From assembly GCF_905163445.1 (NCBI RefSeq), contig NC_053185.1, positions 13,162,001-13,226,000 on the forward strand: a DNA stretch of 64,000 nucleotides. The letters are read 5' to 3'. Below, one piece after another: positions 10,783 through 22,455 of the stretch. Position 1 is the first letter of the stretch. The number at the start of each line of letters is the position of its first letter. A model generated the notes under the pieces. It saw only the letters and a program-made list of their open reading frames with translations, made no database searches and was not told where the DNA came from. The translations under genes and the position numbers were made by a program. This DNA comes from Pararge aegeria (Eukaryota > Arthropoda > Insecta > Lepidoptera > Nymphalidae).

Positions 10783-12199
10783 GCACTCATCGCTAATGGA
10801 GTTGTCATGACTTGATGACACATTTGAATAATTTTCGAGGCTATTTAGTAATTTTAACTACTGTACATCATATGCCAGTTAATCGTTTAATTCATTCGCT
10901 ATAGTTTTAATGCACTTCATCGGGATATAAAACGGAGTAGCCAATTATTTCATTTATGGAACTTTTCAATTTTATATGCCTATGTTGAAAACAAGGAATT
11001 GGCGAGTAATTAAAAGATTAATAATTTGGGTATTAATAATATAAAAATTAGCAACTGACAGTTTGAAATCACAAAATACTTCATAAATGTAGGCAACAAA
11101 ACAAGTGCGGATTTTCGAAGTTTCTGTACAAAATTATGTCTATATACTTAGACGTGACTTTATACGGCGTTTCATATGTCATGGCGGATCGCTAGATTTT
11201 GCAGTTGTATTAATGTGCATTAAATACTTATCTCACTAAGAATATAAATAAGAATACTTTTTTAATAATACACGAATGATATGTCATTAGATAAATACAA
11301 CGTATTAGCGATTATGTCACTGTCTGATGACAGCGACATATATTATATGTCGCTAATCGCTAAGTGTTTATATTAAAATGCACACATCGAAAGTAACAGT
11401 AAAGCTACTGTTGCTTTGAACTAGTAAATAGATATGTCTGATGCATGGTTTATTATATTGTAAACTAATTACACGAACGACGAAAAATATCTAGCTTATA
11501 ATAATTGAGGTTTTAAGTTATTGTTATTTTTTAAAAATAGATTGTACAATAATTTTCTCTATTAATTATTATTTAAATGTGATAGATTTTCTTTTTTTTT
11601 TAATTGCTAAGAGGGCTCTCATACAGTTGTGACTTTCTTTTTAACGGTTTTATTAAGCTAACTTTTTTGTTTGTTGTTTGGATTAAATTTAGTTGTGGAA
11701 ATTTAACCTTCTTCCTTTGCACAGAATGATTTGATATTCGGTACACACCTATAATACTAATGACGAAAAATAATAACATTTATTACCATCTGCCGCTACA
11801 AAATGGCGGATTACATATTTTCATTTTAGTGACATATACGTGAATAGTACGTAACGTCCAGTGAGCTTACGATAGTAACATAATAAATTAATGATACTGA
11901 CAATCACATCCTATGGTTTAGGTAAAGAGGTTGTAACAATGTTTTGCAACGTTAAAGGTAGCCATTGGGTTATTTGAATGAAACTAATTGGACAATCGAC
12001 TCATTAAAAGGCGTTGCGCTTAAGGACCGCTTGGCCGACACAGCCGCATCGTTCGCCAGTTGGCGACATTTCTGCTTTATAGTTTGAAAGTTAAACAATC
12101 GTACATTATTAAACACTCAAAAGATTATCGATACGACATGCTATTGAAAATGCCACGGAAAAATATTAATAACATACTTCTTTTTTCTAATACATAATT
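10783..12199. other. AT-rich stretch with a nested inverted repeat
   Basis: No gene is seen. At 11306-11362 a 9-bp outer inverted repeat ('tagcgatta') encloses a perfect 10-bp inner hairpin (11333-11353). A GC-richer patch at about 12005-12070 is unassigned. Confidence 0.45.
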
Positions 12200-12342
12200 T
12201 ATATACTACGACAACGCACTCATCGCCATCTAGCCCCAAAGTAGTAAGTAAGTAGCGTAGCTTATGTTATGGGTACTGAGATGACTGATGAATATTTTTA
12301 TGAAAAATTTACATGAATACTTATAATATACATATAAACACT
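12200..12342 (-). mobile_element. SINE family A, 5'-truncated minus copy
   Basis: The tail-to-body part ('catcgccatctagccccaaa', then 'acatataaaca') is present in inverted order. The tRNA-like head is absent. Confidence 0.7.
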
Positions 12343-12945
12343 GTACGGGAGCTGTATACGCTCGACCGTAACAATAGGAAGATCTTCCTCCGAGCGGGTG
12401 ATCGTGCTCGGGTACTGTGTTCCAAATAAGCATATTTGGAGTTTACTACAATTACAAGCGTCTAGTCCGTTACGTTTTTAATTTGTTTTATTACAAGTTT
12501 GCCTTTGACTGCAATTTAAAGGTAAGACTATCATGTTAGGAGTAAGAGAAGTATTATACTAGAAAGTTTGCATTTCAATTAAATGTTTTACAATATCTAC
12601 CTAAGCTATTAATAAAAATCGACCCTGAATGATGGTTGAATAGGGGATGGAAGTATTCCGATACCAGCTTTCATCTAGGTGCTATTCAGAACAAAATACC
12701 CCGACACACGGTATCGCATTACTTGTTCGGTTTTTAATTACCTACGTTTTCGCTTACTCATTCCTGTAATTTTTTCACATCTTCTAAACTACTGTAATAA
12801 ATAGCCTTTATGTAACCTTCTGCAAGAACTGGGTAATCAAAATATTTGCAAATACTTTCTTTTATATTAGTTAAAATCATTCCTGGGATAAACGTAAAAT
12901 ATAATAATAATAAACTAAATTAAAAATTAAAAAATATTTTTTTTA

Positions 12946-13153
12946 AACACACGCTTGTTTTATGGGTACTATGATGACTATTGATTGAGTACTATAATTA
13001 ATAACATACATAAATACTTATAATTTACATATAAACACCAAGACACTGAAAAACAGTCATGTTCATCGCACTGACATTTCCAGCTGTGGGAATCGAACCC
13101 ACGGCCTTGGACTCAGAAAGCAGGGTCGCCGCCCACTGCGCCAATCGGCCGTC
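12946..13153 (-). mobile_element. SINE family A, minus copy with head
   Basis: The body lies on the left. The tRNA-like head lies on the right, with an inverted B-box in 'gggaatcgaacccac' (13088-13102) and the terminal 'ccaatcggccgtc'. This copy lacks the 'agatggcgatg' 3' part. Confidence 0.75.
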
Positions 13154-13204
13154 AAATTTGGATGAAAACATACCAGCCTGTCGTTAATACTAACTGTTGC
13201 TGAT

Positions 13205-13384
13205 CCTGTAGAAACTGTTTTCCTGGGATGAAAATTGTTGTCTATGTCTAAGCCTATGTTATTCTCTGTACTTTGAACCAACTCTATGCCAAATATCTAA
13301 GTTAATTAGTTGCTTAGTTGGGGCGTAAAGTAAAGGATAAACAAACAAACACACTTTCGCTTTTTTAATATTAGTATTGATTAG
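13205..13384 (+). mobile_element. Helitron-like (Lep1-type) repeat, truncated
   Basis: It ends with 'agttgcttagttggggcgta', 'aaacaaacaaacacactttc' and a TA-rich terminus. The CTAG end is missing, because SINE A lies just upstream. Confidence 0.55.
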
Positions 13385-13487
13385 AGTTATTGTTAGACAG
13401 CGCTATTCAATAATTTATCAAAATACTTAACAAAATTTTACATGCTACATTTTTAAATGTTGCTACCGAGACTCATGAGAAGGAAAA

Positions 13488-13510
13488 GTATGAAAAGATA
13501 CTTTTCATAC
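13488..13510. repeat. Perfect hairpin, 10-bp arms, 3-base loop
   Basis: 'gtatgaaaag' and its exact complement flank 'ata'. Confidence 0.6.
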
Positions 13511-13795
13511 GTAACATTTCGGCTGCTGAACTAAAAATGTATAAAAAACACGAACATTTCAGGGAAAATACGCAATGTGTACTTATTTAACAAGCTATGA
13601 AATGGGACAGAGCTCATTTGTTTCAGGAAATAAAAACTATGGCAAGAAAATATATAAAGACCGCTTGAAAGTAAAATGTTACGAGCAATCTGTAGGGAGA
13701 TCGAAAAATATAAAGAGCTACTAGCAGTGCGGCGTTGTCCCCTGCGTGTAACAAACGTGTGTATTTATTTTATATATCTATAGGCTTTTGTTTAG

Positions 13796-14040
13796 ATGAC
13801 CTCCTAGGTGCAGTGGTGAGCGCTGTGGTTCGGTCCCGTGTTCGATTCTTGGCAGGGGCAATCTCGAAATTAATAATTTCTAAATTTTGTCTGGTCTAGT
13901 CTGATGAAAGGCTAAGAGCCTTGACTAGTTACCACCCTACCGACAAAGATGTGCTGCTGATTTCGCAGAGACACTGATTTTTTTGCCATACTCCTAACAA
14001 GTTAGCCTGCTACCATATTAGGTTTCGTTTAACTGGAGTG
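13796..14040 (+). mobile_element. SINE family C (tRNA-derived)
   Basis: The head has 'ctaggtgcagtggtgagcgc' and a B-box-like 'gtgttcgattc' (about 13838-13848). Then come 'ttaataatttctaaattttg', 'ctagttaccaccctaccg' and 'ctcctaacaagttagcctgc', the order I recognise for a common lepidopteran SINE. Confidence 0.7.
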
Positions 14041-14258
14041 ATCACAAGAGCTATCTTGTAGTGCTATAAAATATACATTTAAATATAAATTGTCTTCCGT
14101 ATATCAAAGTAAAACGTTCTAATATTAAATCTATATTGGAACGTTTAAATATTGCATTCTATGTTTATATGTACTTTTTATGCCAAAGTTCTCATGGGAA
14201 CTAAAATTATTATAGACTAAGACTGAGCCATAGGGACGCGCGGCCTGTTATAGCCAGG

Positions 14259-14292
14259 AATACGTAATGAAAATACTTTTTCATTACGTATT
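14259..14292. repeat. Perfect hairpin, 15-bp arms, 4-base loop
   Basis: 'aatacgtaatgaaaa' at 14259-14273 is the exact complement of 14278-14292. Confidence 0.75.
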
Positions 14293-15765
14293 TTCTAAAC
14301 AGAACGGTCAAAAACGGCCGTTTATAGTATAAAGTAAATTATACACAAATTCTTTATTTTTTTTTTCATCCACATCCATTATTCATATCAGTAGAAAGTT
14401 TATTGTTTTACTAGATAAATAATATATATAGACAATTACATATAGTATATTTACTAGATAAATATACTATATGTAATTGTCATACCTTTATAATTTGCAC
14501 TTTTACAACATATTTCACAAGTCATATAGAGCAGTTTTGCAAGAAATGTGCTTCTATTAAAGTAATAGCTTACTCTGCAAGATGAAAGCCTCCATTTTTG
14601 ATGAAAGGATATTTAGGTGGAACTCAGAATTTGCTGTAGTTGGGCGAATGAATACATTTTTCAAAACCATCACTTGAGACGTTACACATAAAGTTGAGCG
14701 TTAAACTTTTTATTTTCAACGGAGATTCATACGTACCTATATTTTAAGCAAAAAAACACGTATGCATACGAGTCTGTTCTGAAAATATTAAAATGTTAAT
14801 TTACATGCATGAGAATTTCAATGAATGTAGCAGACAAACAGCTAAGCCCGATTTTCCCATAATAAAATAAAACAAGCTTTAAGTTAAGTTTCGTTAGTTA
14901 CAGTTTCGTTTTAAGAGTGATTACATTGTACCTACTATTAATGAGGCGTAAGAATTAGTTTTCTAAACAGAATCAAATTCTCAAAGCGTAACAATAAAGC
15001 AAATGGGTCGGGATATATGGAATAAAATTTCAAATGAAAGTTAATCCTATTAAAAAATACATTTATCAGGAATTCTATGCAAAGGAAGTCGCGATGACTA
15101 ATATATAATATGACGCCGAATAGTTTTTTTACGAACAAAACTTAGGACAACAGCAAAAGGACCGTATTGGAAACTAAAACAGTCGTACGACCTAGCTATA
15201 AAAGCTATATGAATTAATGTAATAAAACCTATGTTACCGGTTGTAGGATATATTCCCATCTAACCAAGGTTAAAGTTGGATTTTGGTAACAAAATAAAAA
15301 AAAAGGAGAAAATCTTTCTTCGTTTTTCGTTTTTTATCCATCGCTCTCAGTCCTTCGCTTTAGGGTTTCGATTTGCCCAATTATCCAAAAAACAAGTCTC
15401 TATGAGAAAATAACGCGCACGGAAGTGCAGGAAATAGGCAAGTATTTGTCAAATGTGTTTTGTCAGCGGCAGCGTTAAATGAAGCAATTTCCGTCACTTA
15501 AATTGATTCCGGCTCCCTCCTGCATGGAGCGTCCTATTAGAACGATTAGTTCTACGTTGTTGGCTTAATCATAAATTCGCTAGGTAAGTAGATATATACG
15601 CGTATCTTACTTGAACTCACCACTTCCAACCACTTCAACTCGACTAAAATTTAATACGAGATGAAAAACTTGCCTATACAGAATTCTGAACTCGCGAGTA
15701 GTACTCGTATATCGTAAGAGTTGTTTTAGCAGTACTGCTATAATTTGTGGCAGAGCTCGTCCGGG
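14293..15765. other. AT-rich stretch with one long hairpin
   Basis: I see no gene. The hairpin at 14431-14481 is listed separately. A strong donor-like 'aggtaagtaga' near 15581-15591 has no convincing acceptor partner. Confidence 0.4.
14431..14481. repeat. Perfect hairpin, 23-bp arms, 5-base loop
   Basis: Positions 14431-14453 and 14459-14481 are exact reverse complements ('gacaattacatatag' and onward). No target duplication or transposon end is visible. Confidence 0.8.
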
Positions 15766-15903
15766 GAAGAAGAAGAAGAAGAAACACATTATTGCACATA
15801 TAACATACAGGAAAGGAAACAGTAAGGAGTATACAGAACACAATGTAGACATGCAAAGGCGGCCTTATTGCTGCAAGCAATCTCTTACAGGCAACCTTTG
15901 TAG
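15766..15903 (-). mobile_element. LINE family J 3' end (CR1/Jockey-type), minus
   Basis: An AGA microsatellite (15766-15783) marks the inverted 3' tail. It is followed by 'aaaggcggccttattgctgc' and 'aagcaatctcttacaggcaa', a phrase found again at 23.64-23.82 kb and 44.1 kb. Only the 3' untranslated end is present. Confidence 0.6.
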
Positions 15904-15964
15904 ATAGGACTTACAGCAAGAGAACGGAATAGTGCCAAAAATGTTTATAGATATACATAAAGTA

Positions 15965-16075
15965 CTAGTGCCATGCTTATTTTTGCCGCAAAGCAGCAAT
16001 GTTGCAATGCTGTGTTCCACTGTGTACATGAGGCTTAAAACCTACACCCCAGGTTGATGGACACAGCTGGCTGGG
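15965..16075 (-). mobile_element. Dispersed repeat family D, minus copy
   Basis: In minus sense the order is 'cagctgtgtccatcaacctg', 'gtaggttttaagcctcatg' and a 'gcaatgctg..' segment, as in copies at 26.7, 32.2, 34.6, 53.8 and 55.9 kb. It is a short non-coding element of uncertain class. Confidence 0.55.
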
Positions 16076-16109
16076 TGACGGTCGTGTGCGAAAGCGTTCC
16101 CATGACCAA

Positions 16110-16300
16110 TTCACCAGGGGACGAGTTGAAACACTGTAGGGTTTTAGTCGGTAGAAGTCCGGCATAACAACTGCACCTCCCCGTGGTGTAGTTGATTTCC
16201 CCGCGAGAAAAAAAAAGAAAGGTTGATAGACACAGAGCGTTGCAGAGACTTTCGAGTTCTTTATATGCCCTTTTTATAGGTGATGTTTTTCCATTTATCC
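16110..16300 (-). mobile_element. Repeat family D2 (SINE-like) with adjoining family D scrap
   Basis: 'gggttttagtcggtagaagt', 'ccggcat' and 'cacctccccg' match in inverted sense the copy at 43.44-43.60 kb. From 16207 a second family D scrap ('aggttgatagacacagagcg') begins. Confidence 0.45.
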
Positions 16301-16616
16301 TCATTTGGGCCATATGCTTTGTCTGTCACTTATCAAGACCTCGAACGTTAGTTTCCGTTCAAAAGTCACGCATGAAGGAAAAAAAATGGCTGGCTCTCGT
16401 GGATGCAAAATTTTTATACTAATTGTATGTATCTCTACAAACGAATACGAAATTTTGTAATGAGCTGTTTTGCTGAAAGCCGCATATATGTAGTTATTTT
16501 TTTTTTTTTTTAATTTTTTTAATTAAAAATTAGCGACTGTTTGGCGTGTCATATGGGGGTAAGTGACAAAGTAGGGGGCCAAGTGTAAGATGGAAGCGAA
16601 TTACTTTAGTACTTTA

Positions 16617-16840
16617 AATAAATATACTACGCCAATATAACCATCGCCATCTAGGCCCAAAGTAAGCGTAGTTTGTGTTATGCGTAGTTGGTACTAAGGA
16701 GACTGATGCAATTTTTAATGAATAATATACATAAATACTTATTATATACTGATGAACACCCAGACATTGAAAATTATTCATTTCACAAACATTTTCCAGT
16801 TGTGGGAATCGAACCCACGGCCTTGGACTCCGAAAGTTGT
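16617..16840 (-). mobile_element. SINE family A, minus copy, head truncated
   Basis: The body and inverted B-box ('gggaatcgaacccac', 16804-16818) are clear. The homology stops about 20 bases into the head at 'ggactccgaaagt', so the A-box is lost. Confidence 0.75.
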
Positions 16841-16924
16841 ATCGTTCCGAAGTATCATCTTCATCATCCTATTACTATACCACTGAAGTGAATAGGCCTA
16901 TTCTCTTAAAGATAGATATTAAAC

Positions 16925-16972
16925 CATAGACCCGCCACGCTGCTCCAATTCGGGTTGGCGGGCTATCGCTAC
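16925..16972 (-). mobile_element. RTE-type LINE 3'-tail scrap
   Basis: 'cccgccacgctgctccaatt' and 'cgggttggcgggc' are the inverted form of a 3' sequence that recurs near 42.1, 42.24, 43.33, 44.53 and 58.51 kb. Confidence 0.5.
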
Positions 16973-16974
16973 AA

Positions 16975-18050
16975 AACTAAATTATCTGGCGGTAAAGCTC
17001 TGCTGGTAGCTCAAAAGTCATTTAGTAAGCCAGCACGTAGCCATTATTTTCACAGCGTTAAGTTTTTAATATAATATATGCAACATTAATTACTCTCAGT
17101 TGAATAAAGTTCTAATTTGTGTTATAACTGAATCACGTAACCCGATCTTCAGTGTCATTACGCCGGGGGCAGTCTATGCCATTATTCAAAAGGTATTCCC
17201 TCCCCCACTAAGAGGAAACCCCTCTTCTCGGCTCTGTTGTCACGTCTCCGACAAGCCGTATCTTGTAGCGGACGAGAGTCTGTCCATTAGAGATAATAAT
17301 TGTACATTATTTCAAATAACATAACTGGTTTTGTATACTGTATTTTAATAAAAGTGCATTTATTTATTCAAAAACATAAAACGGTGAGATTGTGTTAGCG
17401 GCCAGTTAGACAAACAAATCAGTATATGAGGCCCTGATTACTCATCATCTGAATCTATGAACGTAACTACTATCCAGACAAAGATATGAGACTGTTTTGA
17501 CCGACTTAAAAAAAGGCAGAGTTTATAAATTCGGTGGGATTTTTTTATGTTTGTTAACCCAGAAATGCGTCATTTATTAATCTTCTGTTGTTTAAAACGT
17601 TAAAGAAGTCTATGCAAGTCAATATATCTAAAAGATAACATTTAACTATTTTAAGTAAGAAAATGGCAAACTGTAGCCACTACAAGGCGTATTGCAATAT
17701 AATTCAGCCGGTGCCTAGTAAAATGAAAAATAACTTATTATGTACTTTGTATTTCTTTAATTTTAATTTTTATATTCTTTGCTATTATACAGTTGCAAGG
17801 AAGGTCCATAATAAGGATAACTTCAGCAGCTTGGGAATCCTATGTCTATTATCAAAATTAAGCTTAATTTTGATAATATATCATGGATTTCCGCAAAGTA
17901 ACGCCTGCTTCTATCCAATACTATGTCTATTAGCCTTGATTAACAAAATAGCAAATAACCCATGTTCACTAACTTATTATTACAACACACCAAACCGCAG
18001 AGAGATTTTCCAAGGAAAATAAAACTCACTTCAGTCTCAATAATTTATGT
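16975..18050. other. Stretch without a gene
   Basis: The 119-codon frame at 17663-18022 (plus) is rich in Asn, Ile, Leu and Tyr, has no domain pattern, and spans a perfect palindrome. I treat it as chance. A GC-richer patch lies at about 17185-17285. Confidence 0.4.
17847..17878. repeat. Perfect 32-bp palindrome with HindIII-type centre
   Basis: All 16 base pairs from 17847/17878 to the central AAGCTT match, with no loop. Confidence 0.85.
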
Positions 18051-18239
18051 TTTCAAAGCAAGTTTGTGAGGTTCTGTGAGGTAAGATTGAAGCGCCAACA
18101 AGTTGTGATGGCATTGAGACTGCGTGCTGGACATGTTCCTCTAAACAAATTTGGATATCTTATGAAAAGGGTCAGTTCACCTAAGTGTGAAATTTGTAAT
18201 GGGGCTGACATTCTTATTGTTAAGAAAAGTCCCGAATAA
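18051..18239 (+). pseudogene. LINE ORF2 C-terminal zinc-motif fragment
   Basis: One frame reads F-Q-S-K-F-V-R-F-C-E-V-R-L and continues with a run containing 'ALRLRAGHVPLNKFGYLM', 'SSPKCEIC' and 'NGAD', and stops at 18237-18239. The pattern of Arg-x-Arg-x-Gly-His, a spacer, then Ser-Pro-x-Cys-x-x-Cys is typical of the end of ORF2 in Jockey/I-type non-LTR retrotransposons. There a C-x2-C-x7-8-H-x4-C motif follows. The expected downstream His and Cys are missing because the frame is cut short. The copy is 5'-truncated and has no neighbouring reverse transcriptase. What is seen is the motif; the clade is inferred. Confidence 0.6.
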
Positions 18240-18287
18240 ATAAAGTGAATGAAAGTACGATCATTTTCCTTAGGCGATCCTGTCCTG

Positions 18288-18310
18288 CACGTCATATAAA
18301 AGATGACGTG
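18288..18310. repeat. Small hairpin with TGACGT-type arms
   Basis: 'cacgtcat' and 'atgacgtg' flank 7 bases. The arms contain CRE-like half sites, but I see no other regulatory support. Confidence 0.4.
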
Positions 18311-18419
18311 ATCAGGCCATATTACGTCATTGCTAAATTCTCCCAGCGTTCGCATAAAATATGGGATACGGAAATGTGTGTGTGAGGGTTGCACATTCAA
18401 AGATTAGCAAATGCTTTGT

Positions 18420-20263
18420 TTAGGTTATTACTAATTTGTATTGCCTTTATATTCAGTTTTCTGTATACCGGATGATATAAACCATTACTCGATTATTTAT
18501 TATTATAGGAAACTCCGGAATTTTCAGATCAAATATTAAATATATTAGTGCTGATTACGTAATGTACCTGCTAAGTTCATTCTGTGATCTGATGATTTTA
18601 CTAGATTGTTTATTAATTTTGGACGTTGATAAATACTACTAATTGTCATTTCATTCAAAAAAGTATCGTTTAATATAACAATTACTGATGTTTTTTGTTT
18701 TATTTTTTGCCATTTTGGCAACGTTACAAAAGCAGCGTGTTTTTTTTTAATGAATATATCTTTACAAAGAAATCACGGTAAGTTTTTTAAGATCCCATAT
18801 CCTATCCTGAAAATCGTCTCCTACTTTCCAAAGCATTCTATTTTTTACTTTTGTATGAAGCATTAGATCTCTTGTGTATCCATCATAATGTTATAAGGAA
18901 TTAGAGGATTATTCAACAAACATGCTGTTATCCAATAATAAATAATAAAAAAAAACAAATTATGAAACCTACCTTCGATTTATTTAGTGTCATTAACAAA
19001 GAGTCATTCTGGAAACCCATTAATTTAATGACATGTTTTCTTTGCCTATTAAACGGCTCTACAAGGCAGTGAGTAGACACTAATAATTTAACCTTAGTAA
19101 TTCAGCCATTGCTTACGTAGATTAGTGACTATTACGTGAGTATACAATTATGTTAAGCTGTTTACTTTATATGTTTCTTTCTTAAAAGTTACCGCCGTTT
19201 AGTTTTACAATTTAGATAACCCCATGTCAAATTTTTACTTAAGTTTTACTTATTTTATCCTGTAAATATTATAGATGTGATTTGTTTCTTGGTTTTTCCC
19301 CCTTCCAATTATTAAACAGGCAAGGATTGACGTGATTTTTGAATAGACATAGTTTATTGGCTTCAAAATCACATGGGCTTTAACATACTCCAATATATGG
19401 AAAAATGGGATGGATAATTATTTTTTTTATTACCTTTTTAAATTTAAATTTACTACACTGGACAAGACTAGAACAGGTGTTTGCATTTTCACATTGTTTG
19501 ATTTAAATATAGTTTTCACTAATTTAGACAAATTTTAGACTTGCCAATTTAAATAAGTTTAGATTATGCGCATCAGTGTATAACAAAAACCTACTGTATT
19601 TATATGTATCCTTTATCATTTCTACGCGTAAGGTATCGCAGGCAACAACTATTAGGTATACTATAAATGCAAATATATTTTTTTGGTAGGTCCTGCTGAC
19701 TTTCATTCATTTGCGCAAGGAATAAGACAAATTTGTTATTCCGCAACTAAGCAGTAGTCAACAACAGTTCAAGATAAAATTTATGAAAAATTACTTTTTA
19801 CAAAATTAAAATTAATATTGAATGCTGGAAAACGCGGTGCGATGCTGTTGAGATTTCATTTATTTAACTTGCACGGATATTTAAATGTTTCCTACAAGAT
19901 TCCGCGTCTACGGTAAACAGTTTATGTAAATTAAATAAGTTGTCGCCTTTGCTTCTTGATTACAAAGACTTGAAGCCGTTTTGTTTACAGTTTAATTATA
20001 CCTAGTTCTAGTTGTATCCTGTTTCTTGTATGCAGGTTGTGTTAAATATCAGATTCACGCTTCTACAACTTATTTATTTTATTCGTTTTTCTTTTTGATC
20101 ATGCAAAAACTTCTACATAGAGTAATAAAGAAATCAGTTCGCCGCGTCTGTATGTTTGAAAGAAATTAATTTATTTTGACGCTTTAACTGAAATACTTTT
20201 GAAATCATAATTGTTTCAAATCAAGAATTTTTCGGGCCACTTCTGTGCACAAGTCGGCTATTA
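18420..20263. other. AT-rich stretch, nothing recognised
   Basis: I see no coding frame above background and no repeat family that I can name. Confidence 0.45.
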
Positions 20264-20680
20264 GACTGAAAAGGGTTTAGGCCTTCCACGCTGGTCCAGA
20301 GTTGATTGGTCGACTTCACGCCACCTTTATAATGGAGAATTCTCAGGTCTCTTCAGGATGTTTTTTTATTCATCATTATTATCATATTAACTCATTACCG
20401 GCCCACTACAAGACGCGGGATCCCGAAATGAGAGGGGTTTAGACTGTAGTTCACCATGGATGGTTCAGTGGGGATTGGAGGACTCCACGCCTTTGAGAAT
20501 ATTATAGAGAACTCTGAGGCATGCAGGTTTCTTCATGATGTTTTCTTTAACCGTTAAAGCGAGTGATATTTAATTGCTTAAAACGCACATAACATAGAAA
20601 TTTTAGAGGTCCTTTCCGGGGTTCGAACTCGGCCCTCCGCAAGTGAAGCTGAATTAATTGCCTAAAACGCATTTAAATCC
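20264..20680 (-). mobile_element. Older SINE B interrupted by another SINE B
   Basis: The first piece (20264-20362) holds 'cacgctggtccagag' and 'ggagaattctcagg'. After the intervening element the sequence resumes at about 20651 with 'gaattaattgcctaaaacgc', which follows in family order. Both pieces read as minus sense. About 30 bases of the consensus between the pieces are missing. Confidence 0.55.
20363..20645 (-). mobile_element. SINE family B, near-full-length minus copy
   Basis: The tail ('catcattattatc') is at the left, followed by 'ccggcccactacaagacgcg', 'gatgttttctttaaccgtta' and an inverted B-box in 'ggggttcgaactcg' (20620-20632). The A-box end is short. Confidence 0.75.
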
Positions 20681-21255
20681 AAAGAGTGACTTGTTCCCCC
20701 CCGAAAGCGAAACCGAAGTCTTACATCTCTCCATTCTGCTATCTCTTCTAAAATTATAATATTGATATGGCTTACATCAAAGTAGTATCGTGTGAATGTA
20801 CTGCAAACATCCCATAGCACGTGGTTTTCTAGGGCGACGAGCATTGTGTGTAGTTTTTTATACCATCCGCCAATAGTGAATAATGCTCATGCATTCCCAC
20901 GCCCTTCTTACTTCCTGTCCTTGCTGGGAGAAAATTAAAATGGCTATTTTTAGTCTGTGGTAACTACTTGTTACTTACCGCTGTAAATTGTAAACTAATT
21001 CAACTTATAAATTTTTATATGTTTAGTATAGTGCTACCTGCACTTACAGGAAATGTCAAATTTAGCCACTGGTTAAAACCAGTCCGTTTCGAAATATTTA
21101 TATGTATTTAATAAAATATATAAACTTATGAATTATTATGTGTGAATAGGTACATGTTGGTAAGTTTTTGTTAGCAGCGTTTAACACGTTCTGTCTTAAA
21201 CGCTCTGTAATGTAGTGGACAGTATATACAGATAGTGGTGCTTTTAATAAGTTAG

Positions 21256-21288
21256 TACTTATTCTGAAGGTTTTCTTCAGAATAAGTA
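21256..21288. repeat. Perfect hairpin, 14-bp arms, 5-base loop
   Basis: 'tacttattctgaag' at 21256-21269 and its exact complement at 21275-21288 flank 'gtttt'. Confidence 0.75.
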
Positions 21289-21689
21289 TTCGATTCGAGT
21301 TATTCGAAAAAAAAGATTATATTTTTAGTAATTAAAATGGAATTTCATATTTTTTATACACAAAAACAATGACAAAAAACCCGTATATAACGTTATTATA
21401 TGCTACCAGATTTTCTAAATGTACACAAATAACGATCACGAGTTCTAATTTCGCTATCAAACATTTGGCATGGTGTAACATCAAGCGTCCTGGCAGCAAA
21501 TACGGTAGATACACGCCATATTATGACATACCAATAACTAATAGATGGCTCGGCTTGGAACCAAACTGTGTGTATCGATACGAATGCCAAGTCCTGGCAC
21601 AAAGCTAGCCAGGCATCGTGTAGTATACCATAAAGCATACCTACCCTTGCCCGTGAGGAAGGCGTCTTACCTACGTGCTATACTATACT

Positions 21690-21770
21690 GTCAGGCTTAT
21701 CCACCGGTCGCAGTAACAGCGGTTCACGAGTTGCTATGTTCGAATCCCGAGTCCAGCAAATACTTGTAAG
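21690..21770 (+). mobile_element. Possible tRNA-derived SINE head
   Basis: 'tgttcgaatcccgagtccag' at about 21738-21757 is B-box-like and lies about 40 bases after a loosely A-box-like stretch. No tail or second copy is recognised. The overlapping 60-80-codon frames at 21332-21979 look like chance. Confidence 0.3.
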
Positions 21771-21969
21771 ATATGGGGGTTTTCTGTAATATTTCTCAGT
21801 ACCAGGCCGGAGTTAGGAAATTGGCGGTGTCTAGGAGAGCAGGATTTAGGCTATCGCTTGCTTATTTATTACCAATTGTGATATTAGTTGTTAAATCCCA
21901 CTGCCTGCACTGGAAGTCCATTCTGGAAAGTATTTCGTTTATGCTAACAATAATTACGGACAGCACTAA

Positions 21970-22140
21970 GGTGCTATAGCGTCATAAGCGCTAATGCTCG
22001 TCACGCTGGTGCTATAGCGAAATAAGCGCTAATTCACGTCGCACTGGTGCTATGACGCCATAGGCTCTAATGCACGTCACACTGGTGCTATAACGCCGTA
22101 AGAGCTAATGTATGTCACACTTGTGCTCGTTGCACATCAC
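21970..22140. repeat. Minisatellite, 38-bp unit, four and a half copies
   Basis: Units start at 21970, 22008, 22046 and 22084, with a partial fifth from 22122. Each begins 'ggtgctat' and contains a 'gcg..ataagcgctaat' core followed by 'cgtcacact'-like sequence. All four full units are exactly 38 bases and differ by substitutions only. Confidence 0.9.
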
Positions 22141-22240
22141 GTAATTTTTGACTAGTGCGGCTGCCATGGCCAGGAGACAACTTTGCCCCCGGGGAAAGGA
22201 ATTGATTGTGCATGGATGGTGTGATCTTCTCCCACAGCTT
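22141..22240 (-). mobile_element. Dispersed repeat family E, minus copy
   Basis: The inverted phrase 'gctgccatggccaggagaca' and 'cccccggggaaagg' matches copies at 23.05 and 50.92 kb. Confidence 0.5.
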
Positions 22241-22249
22241 TATCAATTA

Positions 22250-22455
22250 CTAGTGGACCCTAGCGACTTCGTCCGCGTATGAGGTAATCGAGAAGCTTAA
22301 ATAGATCTGATGCTAACATTATAATTATAGTATTTAGTACCTACTATTATTTAACGTGGTTACTGAGTTAGTAAGTTGTCATTATTTTAGTTGATACATA
22401 CATACATACATCCATCCTCACAAACTTTTGCATTTATATTATTAGTAGGATGGTG
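22250..22455 (+). mobile_element. Helitron-like (Lep1-type) repeat
   Basis: It starts 'ctagtggaccctagcgactt' with 'cgtccgcg' following, and ends 'tgcatttatattattagtag'. An ATAC microsatellite lies inside at about 22396-22411. Confidence 0.55.

Noticed and set aside
17663..18022. 119-codon plus frame
   Set aside because: The translation is rich in Asn, Leu, Ile, Tyr and Cys in no domain order, it spans a perfect palindrome, and it has no upstream context.
18053..18400. 115-codon minus frame
   Set aside because: It is the antisense shadow of the LINE ORF2 fragment at 18051-18239.
21970..22140. CRISPR-like array
   Set aside because: The 38-bp units are contiguous without spacers and the genome is animal.
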